From Meloidogyne chitwoodi (taxonomy: Eukaryota; Nematoda; Chromadorea; Rhabditida; Meloidogynidae), in contig JACZZP010000015.1 of NCBI GenBank assembly GCA_015183035.1, positions 2,046,001-2,110,000 of the forward strand: 64,000 nucleotides of DNA, given 5' to 3'. How positions within the stretch are numbered: position 1 is the stretch's first letter; every line of letters begins with the position of its first letter. This document shows positions 1 to 12,642 of the stretch, in pieces. Below the pieces are notes generated by a model that had not been told where the DNA came from, did not search any database, and was given only the letters and a program-made list of their open reading frames with translations. Made by a program: the position numbers and the translations under genes.

Positions 1-2045
1 TTTTATAAAAAGAGAAAAGAGAAATAAAAAGAAGAACAGAAACAAAACTATTAAAATTTTATAAAAATAAAACCGGATTTGTAAAAAGGAAATTTGTTGC
101 GAAAAAATTTTTCAATTTTTATCCCTTAGGACTTGGAGGAAGAGAAAAAGTTTATAGAACAGCCAGTGAGAAAAGACTGGATTTACATTGAATAGAAAGT
201 GGACAGTGAAATTTTAAATGAAAAAAAGAAAGAAATGTTGCGCATTATGAGTTTTTAATGTTAAAAATTTATAGCCAGTCGACCTTTATTCTTTTTAAAT
301 AATTTTCACTTTTACAATCTAAAACACCCTAATAAAACAAGTATTATAAAAAGATACTTTTAAATATTTTTTCGCAATTTTTCTTCCAAAAATCCCATTC
401 AATTTCATAAATTTTAAAATTGTAATATTTAAACAAAGGATAATAAATATATAATATATTATAATAAAATCAAAATAAATTTGAAAAGCATAAACTTGAA
501 GAACTTGTGAATTTATTGTAAATACGATAATATTTTTTAATTTAAAGTGAAAGAGAAGCTAGTTGTATCAGAATTTAAACTTAAAAACTTAAGTTTGCGA
601 ACTTTAACATAAATTACATCTTATATCAGAATAAGTTGTAATTTAAGTTAGTAAATCAGAATCTTAATATATTTTGATATTTAAAAATCAGAATATATAA
701 TTAGAATTAATTTTTAGAAAATAAGATTTAAGCTTTAAAAACTGAATTAAAGTTTAAAAAGTGAATAAATCAGAGTTTAATTATAAAAAGATAAATAAAC
801 GTAAAATGATAAAAAGTAATATTGAATAAACACAAAAACTATTATTTTATATTTATGAATGATTATGCAAATTTATTATTTCATTTCTGGACAGCGGCGA
901 TCAGAAAAAGAATAAAAAATAAATGTTTTGTTAAGAAAAAATAAAATATATATTTTTATAAAATGGTAAAAGCATTGGTCATTTTAGCGACCAATTGTAA
1001 TAATAAAATATAATACAAAAATGCAACAAATAAATTTTAAATATGAGAAAATGTGTGATTTGTAAGGTAAAATAAATATAATAAAATGATAAATAGTAAA
1101 AAAATGAAAAAAAAATAATAAAAAAAATTATTTAAAAAATAAATTAACACTACTAATTTTTAAAATTACTGTAATGATCATAAAATTAATTATTTATAAA
1201 AAAATATGGAAAATAACCGTTCCAAAAATCTTAAAAAATTCCCTTACTATTTTTATCTGGATTAGAGGATTAATTATTACTTTAAGTAAATAAGGAAGAA
1301 AAAGAGGAAAACATGTTAAAAATAAAATTGTAAAAAATATGTTTACTATTTTAAAAATTAATTTATTAGCATTTAAAAAAGGTAATAATATTTTTAGAAA
1401 AAAATATTTATGCTTTGAGGGAAAATTAAAATTAACAACAGATAAAATTAAAACTTAAAAATTAAAAAAATTAAAAAAAATTATTAAAAATATGTAGATT
1501 AAAAGTCATTTTATTTTTCCAAATAAAAAAACACAAGAAAATATAAACAATTTTTTCACAATTGTGTTCGTCCGCGAACAGACACGGCTGGAAAATAGAA
1601 AAAACAATGAAAAGAAAAATAGGAGCTAATGGACACTAGAAAAGTTGGAAATTTTTCTAGTCGTTTTTTGTGTTTTTTGCTAATCGTTCGTCTAATGGGT
1701 TAAACTAATTGTTTGTTCTTTATATTGGTTTGAGTAGTCTGACCATTAATATGAAAGAAACAGAAATTGATTTTACAAAGCAAAAATTTTTACAATTAAA
1801 CATTTGTTTAAGTTGTAAAGGTTAAGTTTTAATTTTTTAGCTTAAGTTTGTAAAGATTGCAAGTTTATTGTAAGTTTAAGTTTATATTTTTAGGTTGAAG
1901 TTTGCAAGTTTAAGTTTATATTTTAATGTTTAAGATTGTAATTCTGTTTTATGTAGAAGCTTAAATTTTTAAGTTTGTAATCAGCAATTTATGTGTTTAT
2001 ACTTTTTAAGTTTGTGTTTTTAAGTTATATATTTTGTTTACTCAC
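1..2045. other. AT-rich non-coding stretch at the left edge
   Basis: I found no supportable exon on either strand. Positions about 1800-2040 are rich in short variants of AAGTTTGTAAG, the same motif that fills introns further right (45.0-45.2 kb, 46.1-46.3 kb). The stretch is probably the long second intron of the minus-strand gene at 2046-2405, whose later exons would lie beyond the left edge; this is an inference from the good splice donor at 2045. Confidence 0.5.
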
Positions 2046-2405
2046 ATTTTGTATAAGTGTAAGTAACAAACGATGTTGTTGAGTACTTCCTTGAGGTGTT
2101 GAGGATTGTTGTAAAATTTCTATTGGTGTTGGATTAGTAGAAGAAGAACTACTAGAATTATCTAATTGTTGGTTGTTTGTTACATTTTCTGAAACTTGAG
2201 AAAAAAGGTTTTTAACATTTTTTAAGTTTGTAAGTTCTTAACCTTTTATTGTAGTTGAATTTATTCCTCTACCAACTACTCTATTAAACGCAGAAGGATA
2301 TTCGCCTAAATTTAGAGTAGATTCTGAATTTAATATATTTGTAGAGGATGTATTTATTAAGTTTGTAGATTGCTGAGATTTTTGAGATTGTGCTTCAATC
2401 ACCAT
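2046..2405 (-). CDS. Unrecognised Gln/Ser/Thr/Asn-rich protein, first two exons (partial)
   Basis: Two exons on the minus strand can be joined: 2405..2243 (starts ATG, 54 codons plus one base) and 2194..2046 (149 nt), separated by a short intron. Codon phase is kept across the junction (312 nt, 104 codons) and exon 2 ends at a consensus GTGAGT donor. The predicted start is MVIEAQSQKSQQSTN; exon 2 is rich in Ser, Thr, Asn and Gln (a run SSSSSS) and ends LLLTLIQN. Such low-complexity N-termini are common in nuclear regulators, but no domain is visible and I assign no function. Further exons should lie to the left, most likely outside the window. Confidence 0.5.
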
Positions 2406-3044
2406 TTATTTTTTTAATTCTATTTTATTTTAAATAAGCATTTTTGGGTAAATTAATAAATTATTTTATTTTTTATTATCTATTTTACTAAATATTAAAA
2501 TTTAAATTAATATTTTAATATTTTTTGATTAACTTTTTTTTATTTAAAATTTGATATATCCAGGAAATAAAAATAATGAAAAAAAAATTCAAAACAAGTA
2601 ATTAAAAAAGTTCTAAGAATTTTATTTTTAACATACACAGAAAGAATATTTTAATAGATTTTATTTTAATAAAAAAGAAAAGAAAAGATGGCTGTCAGAA
2701 TGGCCTAGTATATTTGTACTTTTTTCATTCTCGACTTGAAAAGAAAAAATTCTACTGGACCTTGTGGGCAAAAAATAAAGAAATGGACATTTAAAAATAA
2801 AAATGGACAGTGAAAGACGAAAATGAAAATATTAGTGTAAGACAAGAGACAATGTTATTTAACTAAAAAATTTATTTTTTAAGCATTGGCATGTGTGCCT
2901 TTTATGGGATATAAGGCAAGTAAAAGCATTGAAAGGCTACAAAATTTAAAATAACTAATAGTTGAAAAATGTCGAATGTGTTTTTTTTATTTAAAAAAAT
3001 AATTTACAGTCAAAATATTTATTAAAAATTTTAATTTGCTCAAC

Positions 3045-3108
3045 TCCAACCAGTAGCTTTTTAAAATAATTAAATATTTTTGATTATTTTAAAAAGCTCT
3101 AAGTTGGA
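3045..3108. repeat. Short stem-loop repeat (AGCTTTTTAAA family)
   Basis: Inverted arms 3045-3070 and 3083-3108 are complementary with a few mismatches. The arms begin TCCAACCAGTAGC and end GCTCTAAGTTGGA. The same family occurs at 5754-5814, 38935-38997 and 39781-39836. Confidence 0.6.
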
Positions 3109-3771
3109 TTAATTTAAATAAACTTTTATTTTTAGTTACAAAATATTTTTATTCAGAATATCTTTCAAAAACACAAAAATTAAAAATTATTTTTATCAAT
3201 TCTATTAGGCAATTTTATAAATTTTACTAAAAATAGAAAAAGCCAAAATGGGCAAATGAACAGCCTATAGGCACAAATTTAACTCAAAAAAGGCAAAAAA
3301 AGTATTATTGAAAAATATTTTAGTTAAAAAAGAAAGGAAAATGGATTGGGCAATATAATGACCATGCTTTAAAGGCATAAAATTGGATTTTATTTTTTGT
3401 TTTTTAAATTAAAAAATAAAAATTGATATTAATAAAATAAATATTTCTTTCAAAAAAAACTGTTTTTTAAAATAAAAAAAAATATTTTAAAATCTCAAAA
3501 TAAAATTTTTAGTAATTTAAAAAAATAAATTTATTTTTTTCTTCTCGGTCAGAAGCAACAATTTTATTTTTCCTTCCCGAATGGCACACGGAGGACGGAA
3601 AATAACGTTTTCACTTAACACTGTCCACTCTTTTAATATTCTTAAAAGAAAAACTCTATAAGCGTGGACATTTGCTAATGTTGGCCATCGGCAGCTGTCA
3701 CTAAGGCCAACGGTTATTTTAAGCCTAGAGGTCATTTGAGTAAAAGACGTATAACCTGTGAATGGATTGAC

Positions 3772-4012
3772 CGATTGAGATGATTTTGGCATTATTTGAT
3801 AGAGAATTGAATATTCTACAAAATAAAAATATAAATAAATTTTTAAATAACTTTTAAAAAGTTTAAATTTAAATTAACCTCAAAATAAGGTCGTTTTTAA
3901 CGCTTTTTTAATCATAACTTTTTTTATTTTTTAAATAAAATTTTAATTCTTCAATATTTTTGTAGTTCATTTATTCTCTATCAAATGATACCAAAATCAT
4001 CTCAATCGTTCA
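3772..4012. repeat. Foldback/MITE-like element, copy A of the TCATTCGATAGAGAATT family
   Basis: The outer ends are inverted copies of each other (CGATTGAGATGATTTTGG at the left, its complement at the right). Inside are GATAGAGAATTGAA at about 3798 and its mirror TTCTCTATCAAATGATACC at 3972-3990. The AT-rich centre carries oppositely oriented AACTTTTT/AAAAAGTT blocks. Four other copies lie at about 20745-21050, 37815-38130, 40500-40830 and 62130-62460. There is no coding capacity, so a non-autonomous element is the likely class. Confidence 0.65.
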
Positions 4013-5217
4013 TTCTATTCAAAAGATATAATGCTTAGACTTAAGTGAACTCTTGCAATGTCCACTACCTCCACTACCTCTTGCCCTTTAGCATCATTTT
4101 TCTATTTTTTTTTATTTTCTTCATTTCTGTGAGTTCTCTTATTTTTTTCTTCTTTTGCACTTCTTTTTTTAAAAAAAGAATTACATGTCCGGGCATTTTT
4201 AGTTTCATTTGGCACAATTTCAAGAAAATACTAACGGACTACCAGTTCGTACCAGTCTCTAACGAGAAAAACTAGGACGATTAAAGTGCAAAAAGAAAAA
4301 AGTGCAAGTTGAAAAAAAGTATATATATTTATAACAAAAGAGGACGGAAGGCGTGTGACCAATGTCCACTCACTGCCACCCACAGTTACTTTGTGTCCGT
4401 TATAACTGACTACTTCACTTTGACTGACTTTGCTGCCAGCGCCCGTATTTTTCAAGTCAAAAAAAATATTAGAAAATAAAGTATGGAAAGAGAGGGAAGG
4501 AAAAAAAGAATTGTTTAAGAACGGAAGAAAATTTTGATTTTTAAGAAAAAAAATTTTTTAAGGATGGACAGTACCCTATTTTAATTATATAAGTGATCTA
4601 AAAAGCCCTTTAAAAGTAAAGTTTTATTTTTAAAAAATAAATTAATTTTTTTATTGGTAATATATCCACTCAAAGTATTTTATTATTATTTTTTTCTTCC
4701 TTGTTTTTTCAAAAATGATAATTAAACAAAAAGTGTAAAATAAAACATCAAATATTAACGTAAACAAAAAAGCAAAGAAAAAACAAAATCAATATTTTAT
4801 TTTTTTTATTTTTGTTGTGATTCATCATTTTTTACTAATTTTAGTGTGTCCTCTGCGCACAAATTAAATAACACATTTTTATATTTTTATTTTTAACTTT
4901 TTACAGCCTTGAATTTAAACATTTTTTTACTCTATAAACTTTAAAAATTCACAACTCTTTGAAAATTAAAGTTAAAAATACAATTTTTTGATGTTTTATA
5001 GAAGAGAATCTGCTCTATTTTTTTATATAAAAATTATTTTTTTAGATTTATTTAGAAAAAAGTTATTGTTTTTTAAATATGTCAAATTATTTCTATTTTT
5101 AAGAATAAAAAAATTAAATTTTTTTATTTAATAATTTAAAAAATAATTTAAAAAAAAAGTTCCCCCTTATGACTCTTTTTTACGTTTGTTTGTGTTGTTA
5201 TTTTTCTTTAAAATTTA

Positions 5218-5235
5218 TTCTCGAAAATTCTCGAA
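5218..5235 (+). promoter_or_regulatory. Distal heat shock element (4 perfect units)
   Basis: The 18 bases read TTC-nn-GAA-nn-TTC-nn-GAA with no mismatch, a perfect four-unit binding site for heat shock factor. It lies about 440 bp upstream of the HSP70 start codon. Confidence 0.85.
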
Positions 5236-5362
5236 CAATCTTTCACGTTTCTTTTTATTTTCAGCTGTTCTTTGCACTTAAGAAAAGTGAGAGAAATTGT
5301 CTCTCTTATTTAAACGCTCTTTTCTCTCTCTCTTCTTTTCTAGTTTATTCTAGAGTAAGCAA

Positions 5363-5405
5363 GAACCTTCCGGAAACTTCTAGAATTTTCCGGAAAGTTG
5401 TAGAA
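5363..5405 (+). promoter_or_regulatory. Proximal heat shock element array (7 contiguous perfect units plus one more in register)
   Basis: GAA units at 5363, 5373, 5383 and 5393 alternate with TTC units at 5368, 5378 and 5388, all in exact 5-bp register. Next comes a one-mismatch unit (TTG at 5398), then a further GAA at 5403-5405 in register. Trimeric HSF binds three or more such units. The array sits about 45 bp upstream of a TATA box and about 250 bp upstream of the ATG, which marks the HSP70 gene as strongly heat-inducible. Confidence 0.9.
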
Positions 5406-5449
5406 AAATAGACTAGCTGATAAAAGGAAGAGAGTAAACAAATAAAGTG

Positions 5450-5457
5450 TATAAATA
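5450..5457 (+). promoter_or_regulatory. TATA box of HSP70
   Basis: TATAAATA lies 45 bp downstream of the heat shock element array, so transcription should begin near 5480. A TTTTTTTTAG at 5594-5603, 53 bp before the ATG, could be a 5' UTR intron acceptor or a spliced-leader acceptor, both usual in nematodes. Confidence 0.75.
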
Positions 5458-5655
5458 CTTGTTGTTTAAGCAATATATTTATTTTAAAAAAATTGTTTTT
5501 TATTATGTATTTTTTGCTTTTTCCTTTTTTAATATTTGTTTATTTATTTTCGATTTTTTTTAAATTTTTCAAATAAATTTTAAAAATTTTTAATTTTTTT
5601 TAGCTACGCACTTTAAAAAAACTACTTTTATTTAAAAACGACAAAAACTTTAAAA

Positions 5656-8484
<2,829 letters not shown>

Positions 8485-9133
8485 ATTAATTTTAAAAAAT
8501 TAAAAACATTTGCCACTATTTTTCAAAAGGCAATGAATTAAAAAAAACATTTTTTTTTTGAAAAATTAAAGTTCATTGCCTTGACTTTAATTTATATACA
8601 TTTTACTTACAATTTAATCCATGTTGGATAATTAATCACTTATTGATATACAATTTTCAGTATTATAATAAATATTTTAAATTAAAAAAATTGTATTTTT
8701 AATTTTTTGTTTAAAAATGTGTAAAGAAGCTATCCCAGACATTACTTACTCACATACATAGCAAGAAATGTGAAAAAGAATCGATTAATACGCGAATTCT
8801 CTTTTTTATTCTACTGCATAAACACATTGGCTACACTCTAAAAACTAATTTTAAATATTAAATATTTTTTAAGATTATCTGAACTTAATTAAAAAATGAC
8901 TATATTTATTTTTTAAATATGTATATTTAAAAAAATAATATTTATTTAATTTTATTTACTTGCCAAGAGCTAATAATCAATGTTTGCACGTCTAAATTCA
9001 AATATTCTAATACATATTTTTTACTTTTTATAGTGTTATTCAAATAAAGAGGAATTAAAAAATATTTATTATATAAGGTAAAACAAATCTCCAACTTTTG
9101 AACATTATTTAAATTTTAGATTTATTTTAAAAA
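8485..9133. other. HSP70 3' flank
   Basis: AT-rich DNA containing the likely poly(A) signal at 8667-8672. An inverted copy of AGTTCATTGCCTT and AAGGCAATGAATT (8525-8583) could form a hairpin in the 3' UTR. No other gene is visible. Confidence 0.4.
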
Positions 9134-10080
9134 ATGCAAAAACAATACAAAAACAAACAAAAAAATATTACTTCTTCTCTATCACCTGACATGCTTTATG
9201 ATATATTCAGAGCAGCAAATAGGTATTGGGGGATATTTAAAATTCTGTTTAATTTAGGTTTTTATTAATAAATGAAGTCCTAATTTTGGGTCCAGGTACT
9301 AGATAAGAACAACTTTAGTGCTGATGAATCTAAATACATATTATATAAAAAGAATTTTTAGTGAATTTATAGACATTTACCTTCATAATTGCTTGGTACT
9401 TTTATGTTCTGCCGCCCCATTTGAGTCTCAAAATTTAATGCAAATTAATATTAATGCATTATAGTATAAATTTGTACATATATCTTTTTAATTATAGACA
9501 CAAATGTCCAAAGTTTTTATCATCCTTTATTAATTATTTTTAAGGCAAAGTCTAACACAATCATCTAATTAACTTGGCGGTCGGCGAAATTGAGGAATAA
9601 GGAAATAATTTGGAACACACCGGCAAATAATTAACGTTGCGAATTTCTATTAAGAAAGATGAGAAGATATATTGATGATATTTTAGAAAGGATTGTTGAT
9701 TTTATGCTTCAAAAATAATATAAAAAGTTGCGGACATTTTGACATTTGTGTCAATAATTAAAAAGTACCTTAATTTGTATTCAATTTTTGAGACATATGG
9801 GGAGAGTATGGCAGAACCAAAAGTTTGGAAATTTAAAAAATTACTCAATTTTTATAAAATTATAAAAATTAATTTTAATATTTTAAGGTCTAAATACTAT
9901 AAAGGTTATGAAAAAACACCTACTTTAAATTTAAATTTGTGTGCAATTGAAAATTTTTTTAAAAAATATGCTATTAAATTAATGTCTTCATCTAAAATGA
10001 TTTATGTATTGGCAGGAAAATTTTTTAAAAATTTGCACAGTGAAATTAATGTAATTTTTAATATAATAAATATAGCTTAA
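9134..10080 (+). pseudogene. Probable relic of an unrecognised multi-exon gene
   Basis: An ATG at 9134 opens 9134-9222, which splices in phase to 9258-9295. It reads SLSPDMLYDIFRAANR, slightly reminiscent of the start of an F-box. The next candidate exon, after TTTTTAG at about 9359, is open only in another frame (DIYLHNCLVLLCSAAPFE) and meets a stop in the spliced frame. Further right, 9739-10080 is open for 113 codons (Lys/Asn/Ile-rich, no domain). The parts do not form one continuous frame. The best reading is a decayed gene; the F-box idea is weak. Confidence 0.25.
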
Positions 10081-10256
10081 TTTAAAATATTTTATTCTAT
10101 ATTTTTTATTTTTAACTCATTTGATTATTTTTTTGCCATTTACTTGGTAATATTATATTTGTTTCAGAAAAATGTACTTATATAATCAGAAGAATAACAA
10201 TTTTAATTTTATTATTTTTAAATTTTGTAACAAAAACACACCAGAAACGGATAAGA

Positions 10257-10583
10257 GACGATTCAGAATAGTTGGTTATTTTTGGCCATAACTTTTTTAT
10301 TTATTTATCGATTTGAATAGTTCTTTCATTAATCGAAAGTATCCGATAAGCGGATTAATTTAACTAATTGGACCGATCCAATCAGATCACTCAACAAAGA
10401 GTTATAGTGTTATAAAAGTGGAAAATCGTGATTTTCGCGCTTTTTCTAGCGTACTTTTTTTAACTGATATGATCGGTCAAATTAGTGAAAAGACTCCACT
10501 TTTCGAGCTCTTTAAAATGACATAAAAATTATTTTAAAAGGTTTAAAATGAAAAAAGTTATACGAGCTATTCTGAATCGTCCT
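10257..10583. repeat. Foldback element with GACGATTCAGAATAG ends
   Basis: The left end GACGATTCAGAATAG and right end CTATTCTGAATCGTC are perfect inverted copies, about 300 bp apart. Inner blocks (CATAACTTTTTT against AAAAAAGTTATAC, and GGACCGATCCAATC against GATATGATCGGTC) are imperfectly mirrored as well. No coding capacity is present. Confidence 0.65.
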
Positions 10584-11008
10584 TTACCGCTCAAAATTGA
10601 TCTCAACTTAAATAATTTTTCAGTTCTAAAATAGCACCAGATATACAAAAAGATCCACTTTATTTTTTCTTAAAATATAATAATCTGTTTAGAATAAATT
10701 GATGAGCGAATGAGAGAAGCAAAGATATAGTAGGCAAAAAGGGTAGGGCTGTGCGCAATTTTCAAAAATTTTCGCAATCCGGGTATTTTATTGGTGTAGT
10801 ATTATTAAGTTTAACTTGATTTGCAAACATTTAAAATTAAATTTATCAGTTAGCCAATAAATATAGAAAAACTTTATTGAGTTTTGCTAGTTACCTAATA
10901 CCCAAAAATAAAAGAGCCAGTTGAGTAAGTAAAATACCAGAATTTAAGAATAACGGCACTCTTAACCTATAGCGGTTTTTTTTAATGGTACGCGCAAGAA
11001 GTATGTGG

Positions 11009-11530
11009 TGTCATTCGAAAGAGCTCGTCGAGCTGAGTCGAACTAGGGTGAGAGAAGTTGTTCCGACAATTAGGGACTGAGTTATAGACTTGTGCCTATC
11101 GAAAAACCATAGGGGGACCAAGCTCTACAAAGTGATTACCGCGGCTGCACTTAAAGTATTTTCACTGAATTAATTATTTTGTTGTAATTATAGCTGTAGA
11201 ATAACGCATGTACCAAAAGCACCAGCGCCCAACTGAAGAAGTCATAAAACACTCCCAATAGGTCCAAGTTTGACGTGTTTCCAGCAAACTTCGATCTTTC
11301 ATAACTTTGTTCAAAATCGTTCAAGCAAGACGATTTTAGTCTCATTCGATAGGTCTCGAAGAGCCGAGTCGAATGAGCTATCATACTCAATTTAAATTTT
11401 TACCGCCAAGAAGAGCTTGGTCCCCCTATGGTTTTTCGATTTTCACAAGTCTATAACTCGGTCCCTAATTGTCGAAACAACTTCTCTCACCCCTAGTTCG
11501 ACTCAGCTCGACGAGCTCTTTCGAATGACA
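11009..11530. repeat. Long inverted repeat, about 118-bp arms
   Basis: Arms 11009-11126 and 11412-11530 are near-perfect inverted copies. The outer ends read TGTCATTCGAAAGAGCTCGT and its complement; the inner ends carry CATAGGGGGACCAAGCTCT and its complement. The 285-bp spacer has no recognised gene. The words CGAAAGAGCTCGTCGAGCT echo the ~797-bp repeats (for example CAGCTCGTCAAGAGCTTT near 23205), so the families may be related. A transcript would form a long double-stranded hairpin. Confidence 0.8.
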
Positions 11531-12064
11531 TAAATATTATCCAGGTCTGAGCTGGGTCATGACGAAAAGTTTTGACGAAAGCTTTAGTGACGAATGCTTC
11601 AGTGACGAAAGAATAGGGAACCATCAAACTTTATATTAATTGACGTTTTTTATTAATTATTTAGAGACTACTAGTTAGAGAAAAAGAGTAAATCTTAGGA
11701 AAATAGTAAATTTTAAAATCATAACTTTTCTTAATTCCTTTCATTTTTATTAATTAAAAGTTTTTTATGTAGAAAGTAGACTATTTTTATCAAGATAAAA
11801 ATATCTGAGACCTGGAATTGAAAATCCTGAATCTTGAACAGTAAAACGGAGGAATTCCCGGTCTCAGGCTCTATTTTAGTCTTTTAAAATGTCAACTAAA
11901 ATTTAACTAAAATTTTTAGACAATCAAAGGCATATTAAAATATTTTCTTTTAGTTGACATTTAGAAATTTACAAGTTCTAAAGTTGGATAGTTTCCCTTT
12001 TAAAATTGATTTTTTAATTCATATTTGATACATATTTTCTAACATTTTTAATCTTTTATTTTAG

Positions 12065-12167
12065 AAACAAAAAATAAAATTTGTAGAGGGTGCTTTTCGA
12101 TATTCTCTTTCCTTCTATCAAGGAATTAATTCAACTGATTTACGTGGATACAACTCAATTTCAACAA
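12065..12167 (+). other. Candidate isolated exon of unknown gene
   Basis: A TTTTATTTTAG acceptor precedes an open stretch (KQKIKFVEGAFRYSLSF onward) that ends at a consensus GTGAGT donor at 12168. Composition is more coding-like than the surroundings. It could be an upstream exon of the second HSP70 or a relic of another gene; I could not link it in frame to anything. Confidence 0.25.
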
Positions 12168-12642
12168 GTGAGTTTCTGTTTTTGAATTCAACAAGCAGTC
12201 AAGTTCCTCAAAATTTCTTTCAAAAGGTTTAAAAGTATATTTTTTATGGTAATGTGAGTTCATGAAACTGAAGTTTGATTTGTAATTTTAAGCCATAATT
12301 GGACTTTAGACACCTGTAAACCTCCCCAATTTGTCCTTACATAGTTAAACTGAAGACTCTTTGTTCAATTCATTTAAACGCGTTTAGTTTCAATTCTAAT
12401 TAACTTATATTCTGACAATTTTTCGAATGAGCTTGCGTCGTTTACGTTGCGTTTTTCGTTTAATTTCTGCTCCTAAGATTTAATTTTTGATTGCTTCCAG
12501 TTTTCAATGGTTTTTTTCATTATTGACTTGTGAACGCATCATTTTTACCATATAAATATTCTTATTGTTTTAAAATTTTTCACAAATTCACCTAACCTAA
12601 AATTTTAATAAACATTTAAATATTTATTTTTTAGAAAGAAAA

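Larger units (their letters stand above)
2406..5217. other. AT-rich intergenic region upstream of HSP70
   Basis: This is the spacer between a minus-strand gene start and the HSP70 promoter. It holds a short stem-loop (arms 3045-3070 and 3083-3108) and a foldback element (3772-4012). Two higher-GC islands (about 3540-3790 and 4330-4455) have short minus-strand reading frames of 91 and 74 codons with no recognisable domain. A TGGACAGTG-like word recurs nearby (about 200, 2800, 3620, 4365, 4563). No gene could be supported. Confidence 0.45.

Noticed and set aside
3517..3792. 91-codon minus-strand frame of higher GC content
   Set aside because: It overlaps the end of a foldback element and shows no domain; most likely chance or a repeat remnant.
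4231..4455. 74-codon minus-strand frame with coding-like start (GHKVTVGGSEWTLVTRLPSS)
   Set aside because: It ends in a low-complexity hydrophobic run, has no linked exon in phase that I could find and no recognisable domain.
9134..10080. Functional F-box gene
   Set aside because: Only one short stretch (SPDMLYDIF) resembles an F-box, and later exons do not keep one frame; listed only as a low-confidence relic.
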